Under the pieces are notes generated by a model. The model did no database searches. It worked only from the letters and a program-made list of their open reading frames with translations, and was not told where the DNA came from. A program made the translations under genes and the position numbers. A stretch of 64,000 nucleotides of DNA from NCBI GenBank assembly GCA_051201605.1, contig CP179201.1, positions 3,348,001 through 3,412,000 of the forward strand, in the 5' to 3' direction. Of this stretch, positions 18,362-27,434 are shown piece by piece; position 1 is the first letter of the stretch, and every line of letters starts with the position of its first letter. This DNA comes from CABZJG01 sp902512685. Lineage in GTDB: Bacteria > Pseudomonadota > Alphaproteobacteria > Rhodobacterales > Rhodobacteraceae.

Positions 18362-20005
18362 ATGAATCCCATCACCATTTATGCTGCCAAAAAAATCATT
18401 ACGATGAACCCTAATCAAGCCACAGCAAGCCATGTCGCCGTGCAAGAGGGCCGTATTTTAGGCATCGGGTCGCTGGAAGATTTGGCAGGGTGGGGCGACT
18501 ATAAATTAGATCAAACATTTGCAGAAAAAATTCTGTTGCCGGGATTTGTTGAAGGCCACGCCCATACCATGGAAGGCACATTATGGCGCTATGTATATTG
18601 CGGCTATTTCGACCGGATGGATCCAAACGGTGAGGTATGGGAGGGGGCGAATTCCTTAGATGCTATGCTGACACGTTTGAAACAGGCAGAAACCAAAATG
18701 ACCAATCCTGAAACTCCATTATCGGGTTGGGCACTGGACCCGATATATATGGGCAACACTCGTGTATCGCGGCAGGATTTAGACAAAGTTTCAAAAACCC
18801 GGCCAATCGGCGTTCTACATGCCTCTGGGCATATTCTGAATGTAAATTCGAAAGCCTTGGAATTGGGCGGGCTTTTAAAAAATGGTATCAATCATCCCAA
18901 TATTCCACTGGGTGAAGATGGCTATCCAACAGGCGAACTCTTTGGACCGGAAGGCATGGCCCCTGTGGGGCACCATGTAGGGTTTGATCGAGCTTTATCA
19001 GACAGCGATGAGCAAGGCCTGCGCGATTTTGCAAAACTCTGTGTGCGCACCGGCGTTACCACAATCACAGACCTGGCTTCCCGACTGGAAGACGATTGTG
19101 TTGAGGCCATGCTTAAGGTTACGTCTGAAAATAATTATCCCGCCCGAATTGTTCCGTTACAGGTATTTTTGGGCGCCACCGCAAAAGATACGGTTGAAAA
19201 AGTTAAGCGGCTCAAAAAACTGGCAACAGACCGTTTGCGATTGGGGCGTATAAAAGCCATTGCAGATGGCTCGATCCAAGGATTTTCAGCACGCTTGCGC
19301 TGGCCGGGGTACTATAATGGTGCCCCAAACGGGCTTTGGTACACCGCGCCAGAACAATTGGCAGAGCTTTATCGGCTGGCTTTGGCAGATGGGGTCCAAG
19401 TGCACACCCACACCAACGGCGATGAAGCAACTGAAATGGTTTTGGACGTGCTAGGCCCTGCGCTGAAAGAGGTTGCAAGCCCAGATCACCGCTTTACGCT
19501 GCAACATTGCCAATTGGCAGATACGGGTCAGTTTCGGCGTATGAAAAAGCTTGGAATGTGTGTCAATCTTTTTGCCAATCATCACTTTTTTTGGGGCGAT
19601 GAACACTATCGTTTAACGGTAGGTCCCGAACGGGCCATGCGCATGAATGCTTGTCGCACAGCCCTTGATCTTGGGGTGCCTATGGCGATCCATTCCGATG
19701 CGCCTGTGACACCTCTTGGCCCGCTTTTTACCGCATGGTGTGCCATAAACCGAAAAACAGTATCGGGCCGTACGCAAGGAGAACATGAAAAAATATCCGT
19801 TGATGAAGCGCTTTATGCAATCACCCTTGGCGCGGCCTATACGCTGCATATGGACACTGAAATTGGATCTATTGAAGTGGGCAAAAAGGCCGATTTCGCT
19901 GTTTTGGAGCAAGACCCCACCAAGGCGTCGGGCGACGAGTTCAATGCGATCAAGGTTTGGGGGACAGTCAGTGACGGGCGGGTTTTCCCAGTTGCAGATT
20001 TATGA
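18362..20005 (+). CDS. Metal-dependent amidohydrolase (YtcJ/formamide deformylase-like)
   Basis: About 547 aa amidohydrolase-superfamily enzyme. It has the metal-binding HxH in PGFVEGHAHTMEG, a central HTHTNGDEA and HCQLAD histidines, and the late metal Asp in AIHSDAPVTPLGP. The C-terminal small domain ends with GKKADFAVLEQDP. AGGAG precedes the ATG at 18362. It probably deacylates or deaminates an imported amide. The stop overlaps the start of the metallo-GTPase gene, and the peptide-type transporter next door may bring in the substrate. Confidence 0.82.
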   Translation: MNPITIYAAKKIITMNPNQATASHVAVQEGRILGIGSLEDLAGWGDYKLDQTFAEKILLPGFVEGHAHTMEGTLWRYVYCGYFDRMDPNGEVWEGANSLDAMLTRLKQAETKMTNPETPLSGWALDPIYMGNTRVSRQDLDKVSKTRPIGVLHASGHILNVNSKALELGGLLKNGINHPNIPLGEDGYPTGELFGPEGMAPVGHHVGFDRALSDSDEQGLRDFAKLCVRTGVTTITDLASRLEDDCVEAMLKVTSENNYPARIVPLQVFLGATAKDTVEKVKRLKKLATDRLRLGRIKAIADGSIQGFSARLRWPGYYNGAPNGLWYTAPEQLAELYRLALADGVQVHTHTNGDEATEMVLDVLGPALKEVASPDHRFTLQHCQLADTGQFRRMKKLGMCVNLFANHHFFWGDEHYRLTVGPERAMRMNACRTALDLGVPMAIHSDAPVTPLGPLFTAWCAINRKTVSGRTQGEHEKISVDEALYAITLGAAYTLHMDTEIGSIEVGKKADFAVLEQDPTKASGDEFNAIKVWGTVSDGRVFPVADL

Positions 20006-20895
20006 GCGATCTCGACTATCTTCCGGTTACAGTTATTGGTGGTTATTTGGGAGCAGGGAAAACCACGCTTGTTAATTATTTGCTTCGCAATGCAAATGGA
20101 TTGCGGTTGGCCGTATTGGTTAATGAATTTGGCGAGCTTGCGATTGATAAAGACCTTATTGAAACGGAAGAGGATGGCCTGATTTCAATATCAGGGGGCT
20201 GCGTGTGTTGTTCTTTTGGCGGCGACCTGATCGCTGCACTTGAGAATCTATCCCAAATGCAACCGAGACCAGATCATATATTAATTGAATCCTCAGGGGT
20301 CGCGAAGCCAAGCGCGATTTTCGACAGTATCACCCTTTTGAAAGGTTTTGCAGCGGATGGAGTTGTGGTTCTCGTGGATACTGAAACCATCCGAGAAAAT
20401 GCAAATGACAAATATATGGGCGACACGATTTTGGCACAAATTACTCAAGCCGATATTTTATTATTGAATAAGTGCGATCTGGTTGATCCCCAATATATAT
20501 CTGAGAATGCTAACTGGCTGACCCGCCAAAATCCAAAAGCTCGACTTGTAAAAACAAAGCATTCAGTGGCTGCACCCGAGGTTGTTTTGGAAAGCTTTCT
20601 CGGGCGTAAAAAAACAACAGAACCGCACCAGCTTGCGGACCAAATGGCCAGTGTGAATCTGATCCCTACTACATCTTTGGATGCGACAAACCTCGCGAGA
20701 ACCCTGGCGGAAGGTGAGTTTGGCCTGGTTAGGGCGAAGGGATTTGTCACCGACATATCAGGTGACAAGATGTTGATTCAGATCGTCGGGCGACGCTGGG
20801 CTGTTACAACAGCAGATCCCAAGTTTAAAGATGGTGTGGTCTGTTTAGGGTTGAAAGATCAAATGAAACCCATAGATCTGAAATCGTTAGCTTGA
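20002..20895 (+). CDS. COG0523/CobW-family metallochaperone GTPase
   Basis: 297 aa G3E GTPase with Walker A GGYLGAGKTTL, the metal-binding GGCVCCSFGGDL (CxCC type), an ESSG switch and NKCDLVD for guanine specificity. Proteins of this family insert or supply metals, often Zn. Translational coupling (ATGA) to the amidohydrolase suggests it loads that enzyme's metal site. Its stop codon lies at the very edge of the integrase remnant, so the gene end coincides with a recombination junction. Confidence 0.85.
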   Translation: MSDLDYLPVTVIGGYLGAGKTTLVNYLLRNANGLRLAVLVNEFGELAIDKDLIETEEDGLISISGGCVCCSFGGDLIAALENLSQMQPRPDHILIESSGVAKPSAIFDSITLLKGFAADGVVVLVDTETIRENANDKYMGDTILAQITQADILLLNKCDLVDPQYISENANWLTRQNPKARLVKTKHSVAAPEVVLESFLGRKKTTEPHQLADQMASVNLIPTTSLDATNLARTLAEGEFGLVRAKGFVTDISGDKMLIQIVGRRWAVTTADPKFKDGVVCLGLKDQMKPIDLKSLA

Positions 20896-21093
20896 CCAGT
20901 ATTCATCCAACTTAGCCGCAGCCACCAAAGCTCTCGACTTAGCAGTCTGCGCAGACCTTGTCTTAAGCCCCTGAGCAATACGAGGATAGGAATAATGGCT
21001 CAAAAGTTCGGCGGGAACACGCCTTGAGAAGTAGTAATACCCAGAACGGTTAAACATATAAGGGACTTTTTAGGTCGGTAATCTGGTCAACAC
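20894..21093 (-). pseudogene. N-terminal remnant of an Int2-type tyrosine integrase
   Basis: The first 66 or so codons match the N-terminus of the integrase at 46573-47775 (FNRSGYYYFSRRVPAELLSH). The start is GTG at 21093. Codon 8 is a TAA stop, and the rest of the gene is missing; the fragment runs straight into the GTPase stop codon at 20895. Module 5 thus lost its integrase when its cargo replaced the gene body. Confidence 0.9.
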
Positions 21094-21296
21094 TCTCTCC
21101 AGCCCAATACTAAGGCAAAGCTATTTATTAGAATGTTATCAGTAGGTTATATATCGGTAGACTACTGTAGTCAGCCTAAACCTGGCACCCACGGCCGGAA
21201 CAAACGTAAATCTTACCGCATTGTTTTTATGTGGTTATTGTAACTTCAAGTCAGTTACGTGAGTGCCTTTTCGTAGATTTTTGAGTTCCTTTTTTT
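21094..21296. repeat. att copy C (Int2-type left arm, core, right arm)
   Basis: The core at 21181-21198 has one mismatch to the tRNA core. The left arm is the Int2-type promoter/arm region with two TATCRGTAG boxes about 15 bp apart (near 21137 and 21152). The right arm has GAGTGCC at 21261 and GAGTTCC at 21283, 22 bp apart. It is the junction of modules 4 and 5. Confidence 0.85.
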
Positions 21297-21445
21297 CTTT
21301 TAGAATGTCTCTTAAAGTTATTCGTCTGGTGGCAATTAAACTGAAACGTAATTGATGAGTATGGATTACCTATTTCAGGTTAAATTTAAAAGCAATCCTT
21401 TGCGCGATGAATGCAATTTTAAAAACCTTAACTTTGATGCAGTTC

Positions 21446-22345
21446 TTAGTCTTTTACCAAGAACGGCTGCAAGCTTTCGATAAAGGCGTCTACAAAATCC
21501 AAGACTACAGGGGGACTTGGGCCAGAGGCAGGTTGTAAAATTGACAGCCGATGCGAAATGCGCGGCGTAAAGGGGCGGATAACAATCCCTGTTGAACGGA
21601 ACGCTTCAGCATCCAATTCACTGACCACGGATGCCCCCATGCCTTCGCTTACCATCGTGCATACGGTGGTGAATTGCCTGACTTCCACAAAGCTGTTTAT
21701 TTGAACGCCATTCTCACCAAAGGCGCGCGCGAGGTCTTGGAAAAACCGGCTATCACGCCGTGTGTGAATAAGTCGCTCATGCATCAGATCAGAGGGCGTA
21801 ATTTCGTCTTTCCCGGCAAGCGGATGACCTTTCGGTAAAATACAGGCCGACTTGACATACAAGTCTTGGCTAATCGTGGCTGGATGACCTGGAAAGCCAT
21901 CAGTAATGCCGCAGTCATATTGCTCCCCTATGATCCACTCCATTATGCGCTCTGGTCGGTCGGGCTCAAGCGACACGGTCACACCCGGCCGTTCTTTGAG
22001 AAACCTGACAAGCACCCCCGGCAAATGACTGGTGGCAAACCCCGGCAAACAGGCGATCCGGATATGTCCTACGGTGCGTTCTGTTAGGTCGCGGCGCAAA
22101 TCTTCGAGGTGATCCAAACTGTCAATAACCCGCCTGACCTCTGCAAGCAGATAGCGCGAATCGCTGGTGGGTTCTAAAATTCCATGCCGCCGTTTAAAGA
22201 GCTCGAACCCGACTGAATTTGAGAAATCAGCAACAAGCCGGCTCACCGCTAGTTGAGATACCTCTAACTGTTTGGCCGCCTTTGTAATGCTACCAGTTTC
22301 TGCAACCGCCCGAAAAGCTTCGAGTTGCCTTATCTAAAATTTCAA
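21446..22345 (-). pseudogene. LysR-family regulator with a stop near its start
   Basis: The frame encodes a complete LysR protein, from IRQLEAFRAVAETGSITKAA to the stop at 21446. However, the only plausible start, TTG at 22345, is followed by TAG at codon 4 (22334-22336). No ATG, GTG or TTG lies between that TAG and the recognition helix. The next start, GTG at 22246, would cut off most of the DNA-binding domain. It is divergent from phnD. Either the regulator is inactive or a non-standard start such as the ATA at 22333 is used. Confidence 0.75.
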
Positions 22346-22416
22346 TGGCTTAGCCCCATATTTTCAGTTTTATTAACCATCCGTCGTTTCTAAGTATTTT
22401 CCATACACTCAAAAAA

Positions 22417-22437
22417 TTTATAATGAAATATTATAAA
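22417..22437. promoter_or_regulatory. Inverted repeat in the lysR-phnD intergenic region
   Basis: TTTATAAT and ATTATAAA form a perfect 8-bp inverted repeat with a 5-bp spacer in a very A+T-rich stretch about 90 bp before phnD. The T-N11-A pattern fits a LysR-type binding site for the adjacent, possibly inactive, regulator. Confidence 0.4.
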
Positions 22438-22523
22438 TTTAAATTAATAAATTAACTTGAATTATTATTAAATTTAACAAACCTTAGACTTCGTAAAACT
22501 AAAATTTCCGCAGGGAGGATAGA

Positions 22524-23501
22524 ATGAACATAACAACTAAACTGTCGGCTCTTACTGTTGCAACGACATTTTGCATTAGTATGGGTGTGTCTCAAGCCGT
22601 GGCAGAAGACTGCCACAGAGGAACTCTGGACCAGGCTTATTGTGACCGAAATATGGACCAAGTAGCGGATTTGCCGCTTGATCCAAACGACTGGGTTGAT
22701 CCCAGCACGTTGATTTTCACTTATACCCCCGTTGAGGATCCCGCTGTTTATGCAAATATTTGGACACCTTTTATAGAACATTTAGAATCTTATGTTGATC
22801 GAAAAGTTGTGTTCTTTCCGGTAGAATCTAATGCAGCGCAATTAGAAGCCATGAGATCGGGCAGGTTACATGTTGCAGGTTTCAATACCGGCTCAAACCC
22901 CATTGCAGTGAGTTGTGCAGGTTTCGTTCCTTTTGCCATGCATGCAAAAGATGACGGCTCTTACGGATATGAAATGGAGATCATCGTTCATGCAGATAGC
23001 GCCATCCAATCACCTGCTGAAATTAAAGGCAAGACGATGGCTTTCACCTCGCCAACTTCCAATTCTGGCTTCAAAGCTCCGTCTGCTATCTTGAAGGGTG
23101 AGTTTGATCTGATTGCTGATCGCGATTTCACACCGACTTACTCAGGCAAGCACGACAATTCTATTCTAGGAGTTTATAACGGCGATTATGAAATTGCTGC
23201 TATTGCAAACTCAGTCTTGCAGCGTATGGTTCGTAGAGGGGTTATCGAGGAAGATAAAATCAGAACGGTATACCAATCAGCCACGTTCCCTACCACGGGT
23301 TATGGTCACGCTCATAATCTGCACCCCGAGCTTGTTGGAAAAATCAAATCAGCCTTCTTTTCATTCGACTTTGATTCAGACCCAGTTTACAAAAAAGAGT
23401 TTGCAAAAGCAGACCGGTTTGTCGGTATTCGGCATAAAAATGACTGGGCAGTTATCCGTCAAATTGATGCAGCTAATGGCGTAAGCTACGACTGTAAATA
23501 A
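22524..23501 (+). CDS. phnD: Phosphonate-type ABC transporter substrate-binding protein
   Basis: 325 aa PhnD-family periplasmic protein. A signal peptide (KLSALTVATTFCISMGVSQA) is followed by a binding domain with YVDRKVVFFPVESNAAQLEA and FTSPTSNSGFKAP. It is 5' of phnC and two phnE genes. GGGAGG lies before the ATG. Ligands in this family include phosphonates, phosphite and related phosphorus compounds; no catabolic phn or ptx genes are left in the module to decide which. Confidence 0.85.
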   Translation: MNITTKLSALTVATTFCISMGVSQAVAEDCHRGTLDQAYCDRNMDQVADLPLDPNDWVDPSTLIFTYTPVEDPAVYANIWTPFIEHLESYVDRKVVFFPVESNAAQLEAMRSGRLHVAGFNTGSNPIAVSCAGFVPFAMHAKDDGSYGYEMEIIVHADSAIQSPAEIKGKTMAFTSPTSNSGFKAPSAILKGEFDLIADRDFTPTYSGKHDNSILGVYNGDYEIAAIANSVLQRMVRRGVIEEDKIRTVYQSATFPTTGYGHAHNLHPELVGKIKSAFFSFDFDSDPVYKKEFAKADRFVGIRHKNDWAVIRQIDAANGVSYDCK

Positions 23502-23510
23502 AATCTCGAA

Positions 23511-23541
23511 CTGAGCCAGGTTCACTATGAACTTGGCTCAG
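23511..23541 (+). other. Intercistronic stem-loop between phnD and phnC
   Basis: CTGAGCCAGGTTCA pairs with TGAACTTGGCTCAG (13 of 14 positions Watson-Crick, one G-U) around a 3-nt loop. It lacks a U-tract and is likely an mRNA-stability or partial-termination element favouring phnD. Confidence 0.65.
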
Positions 23542-23572
23542 CTTGGCAAGAATTTGAGGCTAAGAGAAAAGT

Positions 23573-24373
23573 ATGCTGCAACTAAGTGAACTAAAAAAAC
23601 GTTATAATACAGGTGACTACGCGCTTAAGGGTGTTACCCTTGACATCCCAAAAGGTCAGGTCCTTGCTTTGATTGGCCCTTCGGGGGCAGGAAAATCAAC
23701 ACTGATACGCTGCGTAAACCGTTTAGTGGAACCCACGTCTGGCAGCGTCAAACTCAAAGAAATTGAGTTAACCCGCTTGTCCTCGTCTGCATTGAGGCGC
23801 GCGCGACGAAAAATGGGTATGATTTTTCAGGAATATGCTCTTGTTGAACGACTAACCGTGATGGAAAATGTCTTATCTGGACGTTTGGGATATGTAGGGT
23901 TTTGGCGAAGCTATTTAAGGAATTTTTCAAGCTCAGATATTCAGGAAGCCTATCGGTTGCTTGATCGCGTTGGGCTCAAACATATGGCCGACAAAAGGGC
24001 CGATGAGTTGTCGGGGGGGCAAAGGCAAAGGGTTGGTATTTGCCGGGCATTAATACAGGACCCAGACGTTTTGCTTGTGGATGAACCGACGGCTAGCCTC
24101 GACCCGAAAACCTCGCGTCAGATTATGCGCCTGATCCAAGAACTTTGTTTTGAACGAGGCTTGACCGCAATCATCAATATTCACGACGTATTTTTAGCGC
24201 AAATGTTTTCTCAGCGTGTTGTTGGGCTTGAATTGGGCAATGTTGTTTATGATGGGCCCCCAGATGGATTAACACCTGAAGTCTTGACTAGGATATATGG
24301 CGAAGAAGATTGGTCTGCGACCATCAAAGCGGCTGAGGGCGCTGATGATGAAGCCGAAGATGAAGAGTTTTAA
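23573..24373 (+). CDS. phnC: Phosphonate-type ABC transporter ATPase
   Basis: 266 aa ABC ATPase with Walker A GPSGAGKST, the Q-loop FQEYALVERLTV, signature ELSGGQRQRVGI and Walker B VLLVDEPTASLD. PhnC-type features such as the GRLGYVGFWRS stretch are present. The C-terminal tail is acidic (EGADDEAEDEEF). Its stop is 1 bp before the first phnE start. Confidence 0.9.
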   Translation: MLQLSELKKRYNTGDYALKGVTLDIPKGQVLALIGPSGAGKSTLIRCVNRLVEPTSGSVKLKEIELTRLSSSALRRARRKMGMIFQEYALVERLTVMENVLSGRLGYVGFWRSYLRNFSSSDIQEAYRLLDRVGLKHMADKRADELSGGQRQRVGICRALIQDPDVLLVDEPTASLDPKTSRQIMRLIQELCFERGLTAIINIHDVFLAQMFSQRVVGLELGNVVYDGPPDGLTPEVLTRIYGEEDWSATIKAAEGADDEAEDEEF

Positions 24374-24374
24374 A

Positions 24375-25190
24375 ATGCAAACCAAATCACAAGATTCTGC
24401 TTATCCTACTGTTTGGAAGAAATCCCCATTTATAAAAAATGATTTTTTAAGGTGGCTAGTTTTTCTGTGTATTGCTCTATATTTAGCAGCCGCTTTGGGG
24501 ACAATGGATATCGATTTAAATCGTATAAAAGAAGGTTTGCCGCGCGCCCAGCGGTTCCTAGATTCGTTTTTTCCGCCCAATTTTGCAGATAATCGCGGCG
24601 TTGTCTGGGAAGGGATTGCCGAAAGTATTTGGATGGCCATTATCTCGACAGTTGCAGGGATTGCCCTTTCAATCCCAGTTGGTCTTGGTGCAGCCCGCAA
24701 TTTAGCCCCGGCGTGGGTCTACCTGATTTGTCGGGGAGTCATCGCAGCATCTCGGACATTTCCTGAAATCATCCTGGCTATTTTTGCGGTAAAACTTTTT
24801 GGATTTGGGCCGTTTGCCGGCTTCGTTGCTTTGGCTCTTGGCACAATTGGGTTTTATGCCAAGCTTTTAGCCGAGGATATTGAAAACTCAAGCCCGTCTC
24901 AGGCAGAGGCGGTTAAGGCAACAGGTGCAAGCTGGTTCCAATGGGTAAATTATTCAATTCAGCCCCAGGTTATGCCAAGGATGATCGGTTTGTCTGTCTA
25001 TAGATTGGACATTAATTTCCGCGAGTTTGCAGTGGTAGGTATCGTGGGTGGAGGTGGTATTGGTGCAACGCTGAATACGGCTTTCTCTCGGTATGAATTC
25101 GATACAGCAGCAGCCATTCTTTTGATCATAATTCTGATTGTGATGGTGTTGGAATATGCTTCAAGTTTTTTAAGAAAGTGGGTGCAATAA
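24375..25190 (+). CDS. phnE: Phosphonate-type ABC transporter permease 1
   Basis: About 271 aa PhnE-family permease with several membrane spans (WLVFLCIALYLAAALG near the N-terminus) and the coupling loop with EAVKATGASWFQWVNYSIQPQ. I took the ATG at 24375 because it follows the phnC stop directly. The stop overlaps the next permease start (TAATG). Confidence 0.9.
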   Translation: MQTKSQDSAYPTVWKKSPFIKNDFLRWLVFLCIALYLAAALGTMDIDLNRIKEGLPRAQRFLDSFFPPNFADNRGVVWEGIAESIWMAIISTVAGIALSIPVGLGAARNLAPAWVYLICRGVIAASRTFPEIILAIFAVKLFGFGPFAGFVALALGTIGFYAKLLAEDIENSSPSQAEAVKATGASWFQWVNYSIQPQVMPRMIGLSVYRLDINFREFAVVGIVGGGGIGATLNTAFSRYEFDTAAAILLIIILIVMVLEYASSFLRKWVQ

Positions 25191-26002
25191 TGCCTACATA
25201 CCAAACTAGTGCCGGCGAATCCTGGAAACACAGAACCAGTCGGGAACAGTGGATTAGATGGTTTTTTTGGTTAATTGGTATATCCATTATTGCCTATGCT
25301 TGGCAAATGATTTCAGAAAAAACCGTTTGGTTTTTTGTGGTGGATGCTCCAAGCCAAGCGGCTGATATTGCGTCAAGAATGGTACCGCCTAAATGGTCTT
25401 ATCTTAATAAACTATGGAAGCCAGTTTGGGATACTTTAAACATCGCTACCTTGGGAACTGTTATTGCTATGGTGATTGCTGCGCCAGTGGCTTTTGCCGC
25501 TGCTCGAAACACAACACCAAACATTTTTGTTCGCACGCTCGCTTTGTTCATTATCGTGTCTTCACGCTCGGTAAACTCACTTATTTGGGCGCTTATTTTA
25601 GTCTTTATTCTAGGCCCGGGTGTTTTGGCTGGAACAATTGCAATCGGGTTAAGGTCAGTTGGGTTTTGCGCCAAACTTATCTATGAATCGATCGAAGAAA
25701 TCGACAGGACTCAAGTCGAAGCCATTGAAGCAACAGGCGCAAGTGGACCGCAAAAGATGATTTTCGGAATTTTGCCGCAAGTTTTGCCAACTATTGCTGG
25801 TGTCGCGATTTATCGCTGGGATATTAACATCCGTGAATCGACTATCCTTGGGCTAGTTGGTGCTGGTGGTATTGGGCTGCAACTAAACGGATCACTTAAC
25901 ACCTTGGCTTGGACACAGGTTTCAATGATTCTATTGGTCATCCTTTTCACAGTGTTTATCTCTGAGTGGGTATCTGCGAAAGTGCGCGGCGCTATTATCT
26001 AG
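25190..26002 (+). CDS. phnE: Phosphonate-type ABC transporter permease 2
   Basis: About 270 aa second PhnE permease, homologous to its neighbour (EAIEATGASGPQKMIFGILPQ loop, VGAGGIGLQLNGSL). The two probably form a heterodimeric channel. It is the last intact gene of the transporter operon; only fragments follow before att copy D. Confidence 0.9.
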   Translation: MPTYQTSAGESWKHRTSREQWIRWFFWLIGISIIAYAWQMISEKTVWFFVVDAPSQAADIASRMVPPKWSYLNKLWKPVWDTLNIATLGTVIAMVIAAPVAFAAARNTTPNIFVRTLALFIIVSSRSVNSLIWALILVFILGPGVLAGTIAIGLRSVGFCAKLIYESIEEIDRTQVEAIEATGASGPQKMIFGILPQVLPTIAGVAIYRWDINIRESTILGLVGAGGIGLQLNGSLNTLAWTQVSMILLVILFTVFISEWVSAKVRGAII

Positions 26003-26045
26003 GTAAAAAGATGACCGGCAATCACTCGCGCAAACAGTGCGCTCT

Positions 26046-26168
26046 ATGGATGGTGTGCTGAGATTAAAGGGAACAAATCCGATCTACCTTGAGTATTACG
26101 CCCAGTTTACTTCTCGTGAGGTATGGGAGGTATTGCACGGCTATGACAAAAGAAATCAATTCTATTGA
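26046..26168 (+). pseudogene. Short open frame, probable gene fragment
   Basis: A 40-codon frame (MDGVLRLKGTNPIYLEYYAQ and on) with protein-like composition between phnE and the HAD fragment. It overlaps the latter by about 25 bp. The frame is open upstream to about 26013 without a clear start. I do not recognise the family; it may be the end of a deleted phn-associated gene. Confidence 0.35.
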
Positions 26169-26229
26169 TGAGATCGCAGCTGAATATGATGCAATTGTTT
26201 TCGATCAATGGGGTGTATTACAAGACTAA
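26143..26229 (+). pseudogene. N-terminal fragment of a HAD-superfamily hydrolase, truncated at att D
   Basis: 28 codons encode a start and the HAD motif I, EYDAIVFDQWGVLQD, with the nucleophile Asp. A TAA at 26227-26229 lies exactly where the att left-arm sequence begins (about 26230). The rest of the enzyme is missing, so recombination at the att site removed it. In related clusters HAD hydrolases often act on phosphorus compounds, which fits the neighbouring transporter. Confidence 0.75.
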
Positions 26230-26406
26230 TGAGGTACCTTTTTGTAAGGCTAACCCTTGTATGTTTTAGTTTAAAGGCAAAATTGGACAAAACCTGGTAC
26301 CCACGGCCGGAACAAACGTAAATCGTACCACATTGTTTTTATGCGGTTATTTTAACCTCAATTCAGATATGTGAGTGCCTTTTTGGTAATTTTTGAGTTC
26401 CTTTTT
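26230..26406. repeat. att copy D (partial left arm, core, right arm)
   Basis: The core at 26293-26310 is identical to the tRNA core. The left arm keeps only one box (GAGGTACCTTTTT at 26231), the outer one being lost at the HAD truncation. The right arm has GAGTGCC at 26373 and GAGTTCC at 26395, 22 bp apart. It is the junction of modules 3 and 4. Confidence 0.87.
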
Positions 26407-26501
26407 CAGTCTATTAAAGGCTTTATTCAAATTATCTATGAGCCCTCACTCAATTCGGTTGGTTAAGAAATACAAACTAAAGTAAAGTTTGCGTTCAACA
26501 A

Positions 26502-27428
26502 TTATCTTATTTTAAACACTGGTCGCATAATGATCGGTGTGAGATACATTGGGAATTGATAACACCCAAGAAAAATCAAAAACTCTTCGCTTTGAACCGT
26601 CGCACTAGAGGCAATAAGAAAAATCGCAACGTTACGGTTCCCTGCAACGATTGCAATTGGCACATTTCTTTGACCCACTTCCAAAAATTGAAACACGAAA
26701 TAGGCCAATAGCTGTAATCCGCAATTTACAAAAATTGCGAAGAGCAACCATCCAGCCAAAACAACTGGTTTGTCCATGAATGCGGGGATAACAGCGCTCA
26801 TAAGCCCGATAACAATCACAGCAAGGGCTATAGTGTTCAACCCATCCAGCGCCTCCCTTTCTTCGGCTTTCATTTTTGGCTTTAGGATAGCGCGCAGCCC
26901 AAAAGCTATGGCGATCGTTATACCCATCATAATGCTTAGGCGTATCGCCGCGGCAAGTGCTTCGGTGAAAGATCCTAAAACAGGAGAAAACCAGAATATC
27001 GGGATGATTGTAACTGGCAAAAGCATTGTGCCAAGGATGAGCACACGAAAGGCTGGTTCAGGGGGATGCCCGAGCATTACAGATAAATTAGGCGCGCCGG
27101 TAATGGAGGGTGCGGCCAACATAAGCGTAAGTGCGATTGCTACAGGGCTTTGCACCTGACCAAAAGCGGTAAACACAAGAATGCACATCAAGGGAAATGC
27201 CACTTGGTATGCCAGAACTATTGCAAAGGTTTCACGGATATGATGAAGCGCTGCAAGTGCAGTAGGAAAACCAATTCTGAAAGCCGTAAAAAATATTAAA
27301 AGCAATACTAATTCGCTGAGCCAAGGGCGTAGTGCCATTGCAGCATCTGGCAGTGCCAAACCCGATATCAATCCAGCCACTAGCACAAAGCGCCCATATT
27401 GTGCCAGAAATGCTAGAAATCCAAACAT
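26502..27428 (-). CDS. BASS-family (bile acid:sodium symporter-like) transporter
   Basis: 308 aa with about nine to ten predicted membrane spans. It has an SBF-like crossover motif region (FLEVGQRNVPIAIVAGNRNVAIF). It probably moves an organic anion with sodium. It follows dctM by 6 bp, so it is part of the TRAP operon and may handle the same substrate or its product. Confidence 0.65.
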   Translation of the reverse strand: MFGFLAFLAQYGRFVLVAGLISGLALPDAAMALRPWLSELVLLLIFFTAFRIGFPTALAALHHIRETFAIVLAYQVAFPLMCILVFTAFGQVQSPVAIALTLMLAAPSITGAPNLSVMLGHPPEPAFRVLILGTMLLPVTIIPIFWFSPVLGSFTEALAAAIRLSIMMGITIAIAFGLRAILKPKMKAEEREALDGLNTIALAVIVIGLMSAVIPAFMDKPVVLAGWLLFAIFVNCGLQLLAYFVFQFLEVGQRNVPIAIVAGNRNVAIFLIASSATVQSEEFLIFLGCYQFPMYLTPIIMRPVFKIR

Positions 27429-27434
27429 CCAGTT

